Below, one piece after another: positions 51,000-60,513 of a DNA stretch of 64,000 nt; the stretch's first letter is position 1, and each line of letters starts with the position of its first letter. Position numbers and translations under genes: made by a program. The stretch is from Mycobacterium sp. GA-1199 (lineage in GTDB: Bacteria; Actinomycetota; Actinomycetes; Mycobacteriales; Mycobacteriaceae), in NCBI RefSeq assembly GCF_001500045.1, contig NZ_LQIX01000012.1, positions 1 to 64,000 on the forward strand. Direction: 5' to 3'. The notes beneath the pieces are model-generated. The model did no database searches. It worked only from the letters and a program-made list of their open reading frames with translations, and had not been told where the DNA came from.

Positions 51000-53462
51000 T
51001 CACGGTGGTGGCGCGGGCGGTGGCGGACCCAACACGGGCACGGTGATCGGCGGCAGGCCGGGAATCTCGACCACCGTCTGGCCGACCGGCGCGGGAAGTC
51101 CGGGTATGCCGCCGGGCGCAGGCGGAGGCGGCGGCGGTGCCGGTGGAATGCCGTTGGAGACCTGGATCGTGATGATCGACCCCGGCACCGTCTGCCCGCC
51201 GGGCGTCGTGCCGACGACGGAGCCGCGCGGCGCATTGCTGTTGACCGAGGACGCCTGGTCGGCGACCTGGAAGCCGGAGTCGCGCAACCGCTGGCGGGCG
51301 GCGCTCTCGGTCAGGCCCGAAACGCTGGGCACCCGCGAACCCGGACCGCCCTCGACGTAGCGCGGATCCGTCGGGGGCAGCCGGACCTCGCCGAAGTTGT
51401 TGGCGATCGGCTTCATCGCGGCGAACCACGTCCTGGCCGGTTCGTTACCGCCGTACAGGTCGCCGTACCCGCACTTGCGCAGCGGGAACGAGCACAGTTC
51501 GCCGGGCGCGGTGGAGTCGTCGTAGACGTAATTCCCGGCGGCGAGCGTGTTGGTGAAGCCGAGGAAGGCCGACGAGCGGTGGGCCTCGGTGGTGCCGGTC
51601 TTGCCTGACATCGGCAGGTCCCATCCGACCGACCCGGCCGCTGCCGCGGCGGTGCCCGCTCCCTCGTCGTCCTTGCTCATGGCGTTGGCCAGCGTGTTCG
51701 CCAGGCCCTCCGGTACCGCCTGCTCGCAGGTCTCCGTGGTGACCGAGACCTCCTCGCCGTGTCGGTCGATGACCTGGGCGATCGGATTCGGCGGGCACCA
51801 CACGCCGCCGGAGGCCAGCGTCGCTCCGACGTTGGAGAACTCGAGCGCGTTGATCTCTATCGGTCCCAGCACGAACGAACCGAGGTTCTGCCGCTTGATG
51901 AAGTCAGCCAGGCTCTCGTTGCTGCCCGGGTCGTAGTCGCGGGCGGTACCCGGCAACGCGTAGGAGCGCAGTCCCAACCGGACCGCCATGTCGACGCTGC
52001 GCTGCACACCGACCTGCGAGATCAGTTTGGCGAAGGCCGTGTTGGGGGAGGTGGCCAACGCGTCGGTGATGTTCATGGTGCCGCGGTAACCGCCCGCGTT
52101 CTTCACACACCAGGTCGCGGCCGGGCAACCCGGGGTGTCGCTGCTGCCCAGTCCCTTGGCCTGGAACTGCGCGGGCACGTCGAGCTGGGCGTTGATCCCC
52201 ATCCCCATCTCCATGGCCGCCGCGGTGGTGAACAGCTTGAACGTCGAACCGGCGCCGTCGCCGACCAGGGAGAACGGCTGGGGCTGCATGGTCTCACCGG
52301 CATCGAGGTTGAGTCCGTAGGTGCGGCTGCTGGCCATCGCCAGCACCGGATGCGATTCCTTGCCGGGCTTGATCACGCTCATCACACTGGCGACGCCGTC
52401 GAGGTTCGGGCTCGCGAACTGGTTGACCGCCGCCTTCACCGGACCCTGGACGTCTGGGTCGAGGGTGGTTCTGATCAGGTATCCGCCCCTGGCGACCTGC
52501 TCCTTGCTGATGCCCGCGCGCGCAAGGTACTCCAGCGCGTAGTCGCAGAAGAACGCGCGGTCGCCGGCGGCGATACAGCCGCGCGGCAACTCCTTGGGCT
52601 GCGGCAGGACGCCCAGCGGCTGCTCCTTGGCCGCCCGCAGCGCCTCTGCTTCCTCGGGGATGTTCTGGATCATGGTGTCCAACACGAGGTTTCGCCGCGC
52701 CAGCGCACCTTCGGGGTTGGTGTAGGGGTTCAGCGTGCTGGTCGACTGGACCATGCCCGCCAACAGAGCAGCCTGCTGCCAGTTCAACTCGGAGGCGTTG
52801 ATCCCGAAATACGTCTGCGCGGCGTCCTGCACGCCGAAGGCGCCGTTACCGAAAGACACCAGGTTCAGATAACGGGTCAGGATCTCGGGTTTGGTGAACG
52901 TCTTGTCCAGCGTCAGCGCCATCCGGATCTCGCGCAGTTTGCGGGCCGGGGTGGTTTCGATGGCGGCCCGCTTCTCGGCGTCGGTCTGGGCGATCACCAA
53001 CAGTTGGTAGTTCTTGACGTACTGCTGCTCGATCGTCGAACCGCCGCGGGTGTCGAGATTGCCGGACAGATAACCGGACAGACCGGTCAGCGTGCCCTGC
53101 CAGTCGACGCCGTTGTGTTCGGCGAAGCGCTTGTCCTCGATCGAGACGATCGCCAGCTTCATCGTGTTGGCGATCTGGTCGGTGGGCACCTCGAAGCGGC
53201 GCTGGTTGTACAGCCAGGCGATGACGTTGCCCTTGGCGTCGACCATCGTCGACACCTGCGGCACCTCACCCTCGACCAGTTGCGCCGAACCGTTGGCCAC
53301 CACGTCGGAGGCCCGGTTGGACACCAGGCCGAAGCCGCCGACGAGCGGAAACATCAACGCCGCGGTGATCACGCTGGCCAGCAGAACGCACCAGGCGAGC
53401 TTGATCACCGTCACCGCCCGCGGAGGCGGGGTCGGCGGTGCACTCGGTGGGCTGTCCGGCAT
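51000..53462 (-). CDS. ponA2: Class A penicillin-binding protein PonA2
   Basis: Encodes 820 aa, a bifunctional peptidoglycan synthase at the membrane. Domains in order: cytoplasmic Pro-rich start, membrane helix (about 20-45), glycosyltransferase with E109 in VSIEDKRFAEHNG, transpeptidase with S406 in GSTFK and later SPNTAF and KTGTTEAH, then one PASTA domain (VPSVSGLTESAARQRLRDSG) and a Pro-rich tail. Like H37Rv Rv3682. Expressed divergently from whiB4; the two Crp-like sites near whiB4 are also 200 bp upstream of this gene. Confidence 0.97.
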   Translation of the reverse strand: MPDSPPSAPPTPPPRAVTVIKLAWCVLLASVITAALMFPLVGGFGLVSNRASDVVANGSAQLVEGEVPQVSTMVDAKGNVIAWLYNQRRFEVPTDQIANTMKLAIVSIEDKRFAEHNGVDWQGTLTGLSGYLSGNLDTRGGSTIEQQYVKNYQLLVIAQTDAEKRAAIETTPARKLREIRMALTLDKTFTKPEILTRYLNLVSFGNGAFGVQDAAQTYFGINASELNWQQAALLAGMVQSTSTLNPYTNPEGALARRNLVLDTMIQNIPEEAEALRAAKEQPLGVLPQPKELPRGCIAAGDRAFFCDYALEYLARAGISKEQVARGGYLIRTTLDPDVQGPVKAAVNQFASPNLDGVASVMSVIKPGKESHPVLAMASSRTYGLNLDAGETMQPQPFSLVGDGAGSTFKLFTTAAAMEMGMGINAQLDVPAQFQAKGLGSSDTPGCPAATWCVKNAGGYRGTMNITDALATSPNTAFAKLISQVGVQRSVDMAVRLGLRSYALPGTARDYDPGSNESLADFIKRQNLGSFVLGPIEINALEFSNVGATLASGGVWCPPNPIAQVIDRHGEEVSVTTETCEQAVPEGLANTLANAMSKDDEGAGTAAAAAGSVGWDLPMSGKTGTTEAHRSSAFLGFTNTLAAGNYVYDDSTAPGELCSFPLRKCGYGDLYGGNEPARTWFAAMKPIANNFGEVRLPPTDPRYVEGGPGSRVPSVSGLTESAARQRLRDSGFQVADQASSVNSNAPRGSVVGTTPGGQTVPGSIITIQVSNGIPPAPPPPPPAPGGIPGLPAPVGQTVVEIPGLPPITVPVLGPPPPAPPP

Positions 53463-53639
53463 GACGTACAGACTAACGACGTCGCAAAATGTCGGCTCTT
53501 CACGGGCGATCGCCGGACCACAAAAACGCGCCGAGCGGCGAGGACGTCAAATTTGCACCCTGACGGCACGGTCGTCCCAAAAAAGAGGGTTTCCATGTAT
53601 TGCGCAAGACGGCTTTGACCATCTAATTTGGTCGAACAG

Positions 53640-53655
53640 TGCGATACAGGTCACA
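53640..53655. promoter_or_regulatory. Crp-like site 1 upstream of whiB4
   Basis: TGCGATACAGGTCACA matches the mycobacterial Crp consensus TGTGA-N6-TCACA except at one base. Its centre is 30 bp from a second site of the same kind, i.e. three helical turns. It lies about 110 bp before the whiB4 start codon, in the divergent ponA2/whiB4 region. No binding data. Confidence 0.6.
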
Positions 53656-53669
53656 CTGACCCCTCGCAA

Positions 53670-53685
53670 TGTGACGTAGATCGCA
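53670..53685. promoter_or_regulatory. Crp-like site 2 upstream of whiB4
   Basis: TGTGACGTAGATCGCA matches TGTGA-N6-TCACA except at one base. It lies 80 bp before the whiB4 start and 30 bp (centre to centre) from site 1. Two helically phased sites would allow cooperative binding or looping. Confidence 0.6.
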
Positions 53686-53757
53686 TGAGCGCTCTACTAC
53701 CAGGGATCGCGCCGTACCGGTGTTGACCGGGGGGCGGTTGGAACGGAGGGAACTCTG

Positions 53758-54114
53758 GTGTCAGCTACGAGGCCCGCGGTGCGCAGGACCGCGATGACGT
53801 CGTCGGCTCATAGTGTCGTCCATGGTGCCGAGGCCGAAGCCCGCATCGCCTGGGTGTCGCAAGCCCGATGCCGCCAGACCGATCCTGATGAGCTGTTCGT
53901 GCGGGGGGCCGCACAGCGCAAAGCCGCAGTCATCTGCCGGCATTGTCCGGTGATTCTCGAGTGCGGTGCCGACGCGCTCGACAACCGGGTGGAGTTCGGG
54001 GTCTGGGGCGGAATGACCGAACGGCAACGCCGCGCTCTGCTCAAGCAGCATCCCGAGGTCGTCTCCTGGGCGGAGTTCTTCAACGCCCAGCGCAAGCACC
54101 GCAACGCGGTCTGA
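53758..54114 (+). CDS. whiB4: WhiB4, iron-sulfur redox transcription factor
   Basis: Encodes 118 aa from GTG with a GGAGGG ribosome-binding site. WhiB4 binds a [4Fe-4S] cluster and regulates antioxidant genes and drug sensitivity in M. tuberculosis. The four cysteines are C38, C60, C63 and C69 (ARCRQTD, VICRHCPVILEC). The GVWGG turn and the basic C-terminal helix that binds DNA (RQRRALLKQHPEV) are intact. Unusual: the divergent region carries two Crp-like sites. Confidence 0.97.
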   Translation: MSATRPAVRRTAMTSSAHSVVHGAEAEARIAWVSQARCRQTDPDELFVRGAAQRKAAVICRHCPVILECGADALDNRVEFGVWGGMTERQRRALLKQHPEVVSWAEFFNAQRKHRNAV

Positions 54115-54135
54115 CCCGCGGCGGCCTAATGGTCG

Positions 54136-55266
54136 CTACGCGGCGCTCTCGCCGGTGATCTGATCGGCGATCGCCCGCAGCGCCTCCAGGTCCGAGACGT
54201 CGAACGGCAGCGAGGGCACGCCCACGATCGGCACGTGCGGGTTGGCCCCCGTGAAGCGCGACAGCAGTCGGATCTCGCGTTTGGCGGTCATGGCCCGGTC
54301 GGCGTGAATCCGCAGCACCGCTGCTGTCACCGACTCCGGATCGCTCTTCTCGATGGTCTCGGCGGCCTCTTCGGCCTTCTCGGCGTGTAGATCACACAGC
54401 ATCGGGTGTGTGCGGTTGAGGATCAAACCGGCCAGCGGCATGTGCTCCTCGGAGAGTCGGTCGACGAAGAACGATGCCTCGCGAAGGGCGTCCGGTTCGG
54501 CCGCCGAGACCACCACGAACTGCGTCCCGCGCCGCTTGAGCAATTCATAAGTGCGGTCGGCCTTCTCGCGGAAGCCGCCGAACGTCGAGTCCAGGGACTG
54601 CACGAAAGACGCTGCGTCGGAGAGCATTTGCGAACCGAGAACTGTGGACAGCGCTTTCATCGCCAGCCCCATCGCGCCCGTGACCAACCGGCCGATCCCC
54701 CGGCCGGGCCCCAGCAGCAGCTTCCAGAGCCTGCTGTCCATGAAGCCGCCCAACCGTTTCGGTGCGTCCAGAAAGTCCAACGCGTTGCGTGACGGTGGTG
54801 TGTCGACGACGACCAGGTCCCACCGGTCCTCGGCCAGCAGCTGGCCAAGCTTCTCCATGGCCATGTACTCCTGAGTGCCGGCCAGCGAGGTGGCCACCGT
54901 CTGATAGAACTGGTTGTCCAAAATCTCCTGCGCCCGTTGGGTTCCCGAATACTGGATGACCATCTCGTCGAATGTGCGGCGCATGTCGAGCATCATCGCG
55001 TGCAGTTCACCCGACACCTCGGGGGCCAGCGGAACCCGCTGGGGGGTGTTGCCGAGCGTCTTGATGCCCAGCGCCTGGGCGAGGCGCTTGGCCGGGTCGA
55101 TGGTCAGCACCACGACGGTCCTGCCGTACTCCGCCGCGCGCAGCGCCATCGCCGCCGCGGTGGTGGTCTTGCCGACGCCTCCCGCGCCGCAGCACACCAC
55201 GACGCGGTTCGACGTGTCCTTGAGGATCGAGCCCAAATCGAGGGCCGGTGGAGTCGCACTCATCAT
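54136..55266 (-). CDS. ArsA/GET3-like ATPase, second of a pair
   Basis: Encodes 376 aa, like H37Rv Rv3680. The P-loop [16 protein letters not shown] (25-40) and the switch regions [15 protein letters not shown] and [17 protein letters not shown] mark the ArsA family. It lacks the cysteine pairs that bind arsenite, so a role other than arsenic export is likely. The ATG overlaps the stop of its paralogue's gene (ATGA). In M. tuberculosis this pair is needed for glycerol tolerance, as I recall; that is memory, not evidence from here. Confidence 0.9.
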   Translation of the reverse strand: MMSATPPALDLGSILKDTSNRVVVCCGAGGVGKTTTAAAMALRAAEYGRTVVVLTIDPAKRLAQALGIKTLGNTPQRVPLAPEVSGELHAMMLDMRRTFDEMVIQYSGTQRAQEILDNQFYQTVATSLAGTQEYMAMEKLGQLLAEDRWDLVVVDTPPSRNALDFLDAPKRLGGFMDSRLWKLLLGPGRGIGRLVTGAMGLAMKALSTVLGSQMLSDAASFVQSLDSTFGGFREKADRTYELLKRRGTQFVVVSAAEPDALREASFFVDRLSEEHMPLAGLILNRTHPMLCDLHAEKAEEAAETIEKSDPESVTAAVLRIHADRAMTAKREIRLLSRFTGANPHVPIVGVPSLPFDVSDLEALRAIADQITGESAA

Positions 55267-56282
55267 CGCACCCCCTGGCGTTCGAGTTCTTCGGCGAGTT
55301 CGTACAGGCTGCCGAGGTCCACACCGTCGACGATCTGCGGCAACTGCAGGCGCGCCACGTCCAGAGCGTCGAGCTGCTCCGCGCTTTCGGCGCGCGCCTG
55401 GATCCGGGTCGCGTGCTGGATCGTCTCGGTCAACAGGCCGGCGAAATCGGAGTCCGACAACGTGATTCCGGCCTCGGTCAGCCCGGCGCGCACGGTGTCG
55501 GCGTCGATGTCTCCTTCGGCCGCCTTGGTCAACGCATCGGCAGGCAGGTAAGCGGGGATGTTGCGGTTGACGATGACGCTGCCGATGGGCAGGTCGAGTT
55601 CCTTCAGCTCGTCGATGGCCTCCAGCGTCTCCTGGATGGGCAGCGCCTCGAGCAGCGTGACCAGATGAATAGCGGTCATATCGGAGTGCAGCACCTTGAC
55701 CACGCTCTCGGCCTGGCCGTGAACCGGGCCACCCTTGGCCAGATCCGACACCGCCTTGGTGACGTCGAGGAACCGCGCGATGCGACCCGTGGGCGGGGAA
55801 TCGACCACGACGGCGTCGTAGACGGGCTGTTTGCCCTTCTCGGCGCGGGTCACGATCTCGCGTATCTTGCCGGTCAGCAGCACGTCGCGCAGACCCGGCG
55901 CGATCGTGGTCGCGAACTCGACGGCCCCGATCCGGCGCATCGCGCGCCCGGCCAGGCCCAGGTTGTAGAACATCTCGAGGTACTCCAGGAACGCGGCCTC
56001 GGTGTCGATGGCCAGCGCGTTGACCTGACCGCCGCCCTCGGCGGTCGCGATCTTGACCTCCTGGTAGGGCAGTGGCGGCACGTCGAACAACTGCGCAATG
56101 CCTTGGCGCCCTTCGACTTCCACCAACAGCACCTTGCGGCCGCCAGCCGCCAGCGCCAACGCCAGCGATGCGGCGATCGTCGATTTGCCGGTGCCACCCT
56201 TGCCGGTGACGAAGTGCAGGCGAGCCTTGCTCAGCCGGGAGGGCCAGCCGACGGATCTACCGCCATTGGTAGTGGAAGCCAC
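55263..56282 (-). CDS. ArsA/GET3-like ATPase, first of a pair
   Basis: Encodes 339 aa from GTG, like H37Rv Rv3679. P-loop [15 protein letters not shown] (26-40), then [19 protein letters not shown]. The two paralogous subunits in one operon should form a heterodimer, as in some ArsA-type ATPases. Soluble, without membrane segments. The partner at the membrane is unknown. Gap of 76 bp to the divergent DUF4177 gene. Confidence 0.9.
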   Translation of the reverse strand: MASTTNGGRSVGWPSRLSKARLHFVTGKGGTGKSTIAASLALALAAGGRKVLLVEVEGRQGIAQLFDVPPLPYQEVKIATAEGGGQVNALAIDTEAAFLEYLEMFYNLGLAGRAMRRIGAVEFATTIAPGLRDVLLTGKIREIVTRAEKGKQPVYDAVVVDSPPTGRIARFLDVTKAVSDLAKGGPVHGQAESVVKVLHSDMTAIHLVTLLEALPIQETLEAIDELKELDLPIGSVIVNRNIPAYLPADALTKAAEGDIDADTVRAGLTEAGITLSDSDFAGLLTETIQHATRIQARAESAEQLDALDVARLQLPQIVDGVDLGSLYELAEELERQGVR

Positions 56283-56358
56283 CCGTGCATGCTAGCCAAC
56301 GGGCTTTGGCGCTCCGCAGGTCCGCGGCCCGTAGCGGTCCACAGATAAGCTCGGGCGC

Positions 56359-56520
56359 ATGACCGAACCGACCCGGTGGGAATACTCCACCGTTCCGCTG
56401 CTGACCCACGCCACCAAGCAGATCCTCGATCAGTGGGGCGAGGACGGCTGGGAGTTGGTGTCTGTGCTGCCGGGACCTACGGGTGAGCAGCACGTCGCCT
56501 ACCTCAAACGTCCCAAGTGA
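56359..56520 (+). CDS. DUF4177 small protein
   Basis: Encodes 53 aa: MTEPTRWEYSTVPLLTHATK, then GEDGWELVSVLPG and AYLKRPK. WEYS...QWGEDGWELVSV is the DUF4177 signature, a tiny alpha-beta fold. Overlaps the RidA gene by four bases (GTGA), so it is translated with it. H37Rv has the small gene Rv3678A in this place. Function unknown. Confidence 0.85.
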   Translation: MTEPTRWEYSTVPLLTHATKQILDQWGEDGWELVSVLPGPTGEQHVAYLKRPK

Positions 56521-56972
56521 CATGGTCCGCGCGGCTGGCGGAGCTGGGCATCGAACTGCCTCCGCTGGTCGCGCCGTTGGCGGCTTACGTGCCCGCGGTA
56601 CGCACCGGCAACCTCGTCTACACCGCGGGCCAGCTGCCGATCCGTGACGGTGAGCTGGTGCTCACCGGGAAGGTCGGCGGCGGGGTGGCACCCGAGCAGG
56701 GCCATGAGCTGGCCCGGGTGTGCGCGCTCAACGCGCTGGCCGCGGTGCACTCGCTGGTCGGCATCGACGCGGTGACCCGGGTGGTCAAGGTGGTCGGGTT
56801 CGTCGCCTCCGCTCCTGGATTTCACGGTCAGCCGGGTGTGATCAACGGCGCGTCGGAACTGTTCGGTGAGGTGTTCGGGGAGGCCGGCGCGCATGCCCGG
56901 TCCGCGGTCGGGGTGTCCGAGCTGCCCAGGGACGCCCCGGTCGAGGTGGAAATGGTCGTGGAGGTCGCGTGA
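56517..56972 (+). CDS. RidA/YjgF family imine deaminase
   Basis: Encodes 151 aa from GTG, like H37Rv Rv3678c. RidA proteins hydrolyse reactive enamine/imine intermediates of PLP enzymes. R128 in GAHARSAVGVSELP is the conserved active-site arginine, and GNLVYTAGQLP is the family start. Overlaps its downstream neighbour by four bases. Longer than average because of an N-terminal helix. Confidence 0.93.
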   Translation: MTWSARLAELGIELPPLVAPLAAYVPAVRTGNLVYTAGQLPIRDGELVLTGKVGGGVAPEQGHELARVCALNALAAVHSLVGIDAVTRVVKVVGFVASAPGFHGQPGVINGASELFGEVFGEAGAHARSAVGVSELPRDAPVEVEMVVEVA

Positions 56973-57745
56973 CGGCGGAGCATCCGACGTACGGACGTCT
57001 GCGTCCGGTCACCGACACTGCCTCAGTGCTGCTGTGCGACAACCCCGGTTTGTTGACGCTGGAAGGCACCAACACGTGGGTGTTGCGCGGCCCCGGCAGC
57101 GACGAGATGGTCGTCGTCGACCCCGGACCCGATGACGACGAGCATATCGGGCGGCTCGCGGAACTCGGCACCATTGCGCTGGTGCTGATCAGCCACAAAC
57201 ACGAGGACCACACCGGCGCCATCGACAAGATCGTCGACCGCACGGGTGCGGTGGTGCGCTCCGTGGGCAGCGGATTCCTGCGAGGCCTCGGCGGCCCGCT
57301 CACCGACGGCGAGGTCATCGAGGCCGCCGGGCTGCGGATCACCGTGATGGCGACCCCGGGGCACACCGTGGACTCGGTGTCGTTCCTGCTCGACGATGCG
57401 GTGCTGACGGCCGACACCGTGCTGGGCCGCGGGACGACCGTCATCGACAAAGAGGACGGCAGTCTCGCCGACTACCTCGAGTCACTGCAGCGGCTGCGGG
57501 GCCTCGGGCCGCGCACCGTGCTGCCCGGACACGGGCCCGATCTCACGGACCTCGAAGCCGTCACCGACATGTACCTGGCACACCGCGAAGAGCGGCTCGA
57601 CCAGGTGCGCGCGGCGTTGCGAGAGCTCGGCGACGACGCCACCGTGCGACAGGTCGTCGAGCACGTCTATACCGACGTCGACGAGAAGCTGTGGGACGTA
57701 GCCGAATGGAGCGTCCAAGCGCAGCTCGACTATCTGCGCGCCTGA
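56969..57745 (+). CDS. MBL-fold hydrolase (LACTB2-like)
   Basis: Encodes 258 aa from GTG, like H37Rv Rv3677c. The metal motif is H76-K-H78-E-D80-H81 (SHKHEDHTG), with H147 in ATPGHTVDS, D160 in LTADTVLG and H202 in LPGHGPD as further ligands. The C-terminal helix (LDQVRAALRELG...VVEHVYTD) is the LACTB2-type extension found in RNA nucleases. Activity untested. Transcription ends toward the 30-bp repeat array. Confidence 0.92.
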   Translation: MTAEHPTYGRLRPVTDTASVLLCDNPGLLTLEGTNTWVLRGPGSDEMVVVDPGPDDDEHIGRLAELGTIALVLISHKHEDHTGAIDKIVDRTGAVVRSVGSGFLRGLGGPLTDGEVIEAAGLRITVMATPGHTVDSVSFLLDDAVLTADTVLGRGTTVIDKEDGSLADYLESLQRLRGLGPRTVLPGHGPDLTDLEAVTDMYLAHREERLDQVRAALRELGDDATVRQVVEHVYTDVDEKLWDVAEWSVQAQLDYLRA

Positions 57746-57849
57746 GTTACCTCGCTCGGTGCCAGATGCTCGCTCGTTACCTCGCTCGGTGCCAGATGCT
57801 CGCTCGTTACCTCGCTCGGTGCCAGATGCTCGCTCGTTACCTCGCTCGG
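57746..57849. repeat. 30-bp tandem repeat, 3.5 copies, between MBL gene and crp
   Basis: Three identical units of 30 bp (57746-57775, 57776-57805, 57806-57835) and 14 bases of a fourth fill the gap between two converging genes. The last part lies in the 3' end of crp, including its stop codon, so each unit is a copy of the crp end plus 16 extra bases. No mismatch between full units indicates a recent origin. A likely variable-number repeat locus. Confidence 0.95.
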
Positions 57850-58511
57850 CGGGCCAGCCGTTCCGAGTCGGAGATCAGAACGCTCTTGCCCTCCAAGCGA
57901 ATCCAGCCGCGATGGGCGAAATCGGCGAGCGCCTTGTTGACGGTCTCCCTCGACGCGCCGACGAGCTGGGCGATCTCCTCCTGGGTGAGGTCGTGGGTCA
58001 CCCGCAGCGCGCCGCCCTCCTGGGTGCCGAACCGCTGCGCCAGTTGAAGCAGCTGCTTGGCCACCCGGCCGGGAACGTCGGTGAAGATCAGGTCGGCAAG
58101 GTTGTTGTTGGTGCGACGCAGCCGGCGGGCGAGTACCCGCAGGAGCTGCTCGGCGATCTCGGGCCGGTCGGCGATCCACGCCCGCAGCGCGTCGCGGTCC
58201 ATCGACACCGCGCGAACCTCGGTGATGGTGGTCGCGCTCGACGTCCGCGGACCGGGGTCGAAGATCGAGAGTTCACCGAACATGTCCGACGGACCCATGA
58301 TCGTGAGCAGGTTCTCGCGGCCGTCCGGCGAGCGGCGCCCGATCTTGACCTTGCCGGAAATGATGATGTAGAGCCGGTCGCCGGGCTCACCCTCGGCGAA
58401 CACGGTGTGTCCACGGGGGAAGTCGACTGGCTGCAGTTGCTTGGTCAGCGCGGTGACGGCGCTGGGTTCGACCCCCTGGAAGATTCCGGCCCGCGCCAGG
58501 ATCTCGTCCAC
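57837..58511 (-). CDS. crp: cAMP receptor protein
   Basis: Encodes 224 aa from GTG with AGAGGGGC upstream, nearly identical to H37Rv Rv3676. The cNMP-binding domain has the phosphate-binding cassette [19 protein letters not shown]; the C-terminal winged helix has [23 protein letters not shown]. It binds TGTGA-N6-TCACA-like sites and controls hundreds of genes in mycobacteria. The stop codon lies in the tandem repeat region. Confidence 0.98.
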   Translation of the reverse strand: MDEILARAGIFQGVEPSAVTALTKQLQPVDFPRGHTVFAEGEPGDRLYIIISGKVKIGRRSPDGRENLLTIMGPSDMFGELSIFDPGPRTSSATTITEVRAVSMDRDALRAWIADRPEIAEQLLRVLARRLRRTNNNLADLIFTDVPGRVAKQLLQLAQRFGTQEGGALRVTHDLTQEEIAQLVGASRETVNKALADFAHRGWIRLEGKSVLISDSERLARRAR

Positions 58512-58640
58512 GTTGCCCCTCTTAAGCTGTTAGGTGAAGCCGACCTCTATCGGTAAGCGAGATAAGTCTAGAGGTACCCGGTTTCGTGACCAGCCCACGC
58601 TACACACGATCGGCATGTCGGGTCTGCTGAAATTCGGGAT

Positions 58641-58931
58641 TCATCCCGTGCTGGGGATGTGGCGTACCGGCAGATCCGCGTCCCGGAGAACTGGCATTGA
58701 CCCGCTGGTGACCGCGTGCGCGACGTGGTGGCGATGGCGCAGACCGTTCAGTGCTCGGCTCATTCCGTCGCGCGCAAGGGTGTCGACGTCCAGCGGCTCT
58801 GCCTGCTCGAAGAACTGCGCCACATCGGTGGCCGAGACCGTGTCGCGGTGCAGGCCGGCCTCCAGGCGCTGCAGCCCGAGCGTCGCAGCCATCAGCAACC
58901 CCGGAATGAGGCCAACGAGCAACCACGACAC
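58641..58931 (-). CDS. Small membrane protein (Rv3675-like)
   Basis: Encodes 96 aa from GTG. One hydrophobic helix (SWLLVGLIPGLLMAATLGL) followed by an acidic, helical segment (VSATDVAQFFEQAEPLDVDTLARDGM). It corresponds to a small H37Rv protein in the same place between crp and nth. No strong ribosome-binding site before the GTG. Function unknown; position suggests joint control with crp. Confidence 0.8.
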   Translation of the reverse strand: MSWLLVGLIPGLLMAATLGLQRLEAGLHRDTVSATDVAQFFEQAEPLDVDTLARDGMSRALNGLRHRHHVAHAVTSGSMPVLRDADLPVRHIPSTG

Positions 58932-59048
58932 AAGGCAGAAGTAAACACGCCGAAAGTCTCAGCGGGATCACGAATCGTCACCGGTCCGCAGTAGGCCGCA
59001 GCCCGATCCGCGGTGGCTTTGTCTGCGGGTCTCAGTACGCTGGCATTC

Positions 59049-59831
59049 GTGACCGTGAGCGAGTCCTCGGCAAAGAAGGCGGGTACGCGTAAGCGCGCCC
59101 GGAATCGGGACGGCGAGACGAGGATTGGTCTCGTCCGTCGTGCGCGGCGCATGAATCGCACGCTGGCGCAGGCGTTTCCACACGTGTACTGCGAGCTGGA
59201 CTTCACCAATCCGCTCGAGCTCACCGTCGCAACGATCCTGTCGGCCCAGAGCACCGACAAGCGGGTCAACCTCACGACGCCGGCGCTGTTCAAGAAATAC
59301 CGCACCGCCCTGGACTACGCGCAGGCCGACCGCACCGAACTGGAAGAGCTCATCCGGCCCACCGGGTTCTTTCGCAACAAGGCGAACTCGCTCATCAGGC
59401 TGGGCCAGGAACTCGTCGAACGGTTCGACGGCGAGGTGCCGGCGACCATGGAGGAGCTGGTCAGCCTGCCCGGGGTGGGGCGCAAGACCGCCAACGTCAT
59501 CCTCGGCAACGCGTTCGGCGTCCCCGGCATCACGGTCGACACCCATTTCGGCAGGCTCGTCCGTCGCTGGGGGTGGACCACCGAAGAGGATCCGGTCAAG
59601 GTCGAGCACGCGGTCGGCGAGCTGATCGAGCGCAGTGAGTGGACCGATCTGAGTCACCGGGTGATCTTTCACGGCCGCCGCGTCTGCCACGCGCGCAAGC
59701 CGGCGTGCGGCGTCTGCGTGCTGGCCGACGACTGCCCCTCGTTCGGCACCGGGCCCACCGATCCCCTGATCGCCGCGCCGCTGGTCAAGGGACCCGAAAC
59801 CGAGCATCTGCTGGCCATGGCCGGCCTGTAG
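59049..59831 (+). CDS. nth: Endonuclease III (DNA glycosylase/AP lyase)
   Basis: Encodes 260 aa from GTG. It removes oxidised pyrimidines and nicks DNA at the abasic site. Catalytic K146 ([12 protein letters not shown]) and D164 (TVDTHFGR) are present, and the [4Fe-4S] ligands C213-x6-C220-x2-C223-x5-C229. The N-terminal 30 residues are basic and less conserved; a start at GTG fits the length of the M. tuberculosis protein plus a short extension. Confidence 0.96.
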   Translation: MTVSESSAKKAGTRKRARNRDGETRIGLVRRARRMNRTLAQAFPHVYCELDFTNPLELTVATILSAQSTDKRVNLTTPALFKKYRTALDYAQADRTELEELIRPTGFFRNKANSLIRLGQELVERFDGEVPATMEELVSLPGVGRKTANVILGNAFGVPGITVDTHFGRLVRRWGWTTEEDPVKVEHAVGELIERSEWTDLSHRVIFHGRRVCHARKPACGVCVLADDCPSFGTGPTDPLIAAPLVKGPETEHLLAMAGL

Positions 59832-59853
59832 CCGACAACCACCCCGATCGACT

Positions 59854-60513
59854 GTGCGTACCTCGACCCGTTGGACCGTCGTGGTGCTGGTTGTCCTCGT
59901 GACGCTCGGGTGGGCGCTGTGGTCGCAGCTGGACCGCGACACCGATTCCACCGGGGCGCCGACGCAGCACAGTGCGCGCGACCGCCGTGCCGCCGACACG
60001 GCCGAAGCGCTGGCGGGCCCGCGGGCCGAGGCCGACCTGCCGCCGTGCCCCGCGCCGGGAGCCGGACCGGGACCCGAGGCATTGCGCGGCATCACGCTGG
60101 AGTGCGCGGGCGACGGGGCGATGGTCGACGTGGCCAAGGCGCTGGCCGGCCGGGTCGTGGTGCTCAACCTGTGGGCGTACTGGTGTGCGCCGTGCGCCGC
60201 GGAACTCCCCGCGATGGCCGAATACCAGCGGCGCATGGGTTCGGCCGTGACCGTGCTGACGGTGCACCAGGACGAGAACGAGACCGCGGCGCTGCTGCGG
60301 CTGGCCGAACTCGGGGTGCGGCTGCCCACTTTGCAGGACGGCAGGCGGCTGATCGCCGCCGCGCTGCGGGTACCCAACGTCATGCCCGCAACCGTGGTGT
60401 TGCGCGCGGACGGTAGCGTTGCTGACGTCCTGCCGCGCTCTTTCACCAGCGCCGATGAGATCGCCGCAGCGGTGGGGCCGCAGGTCGGCGCGAGGACGGG
60501 AGAGCCGGGGTGA
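59854..60513 (+). CDS. Membrane-anchored thioredoxin-like protein (TlpA/ResA-like)
   Basis: Encodes 219 aa from GTG, like H37Rv Rv3673c. One N-terminal membrane helix (WTVVVLVVLVTLGWALW) anchors a thioredoxin fold outside the membrane. The redox pair is C111-A-P-C114 in LNLWAYWCAPCAAELP. Two more cysteines (C65 and C84) could pair with each other. It overlaps the Nudix gene by four bases and belongs to the nth-to-marP transcript. Confidence 0.9.
   Translation: MRTSTRWTVVVLVVLVTLGWALWSQLDRDTDSTGAPTQHSARDRRAADTAEALAGPRAEADLPPCPAPGAGPGPEALRGITLECAGDGAMVDVAKALAGRVVVLNLWAYWCAPCAAELPAMAEYQRRMGSAVTVLTVHQDENETAALLRLAELGVRLPTLQDGRRLIAAALRVPNVMPATVVLRADGSVADVLPRSFTSADEIAAAVGPQVGARTGEPG

Noticed and set aside
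57746..57849. CRISPR array
   Set aside because: Units follow each other directly without spacers and no cas genes are present.
58512..58640. Crp autoregulatory site in front of crp
   Set aside because: The closest sequences (around GTGACCAGCCCACG) have the wrong spacing or half-site.
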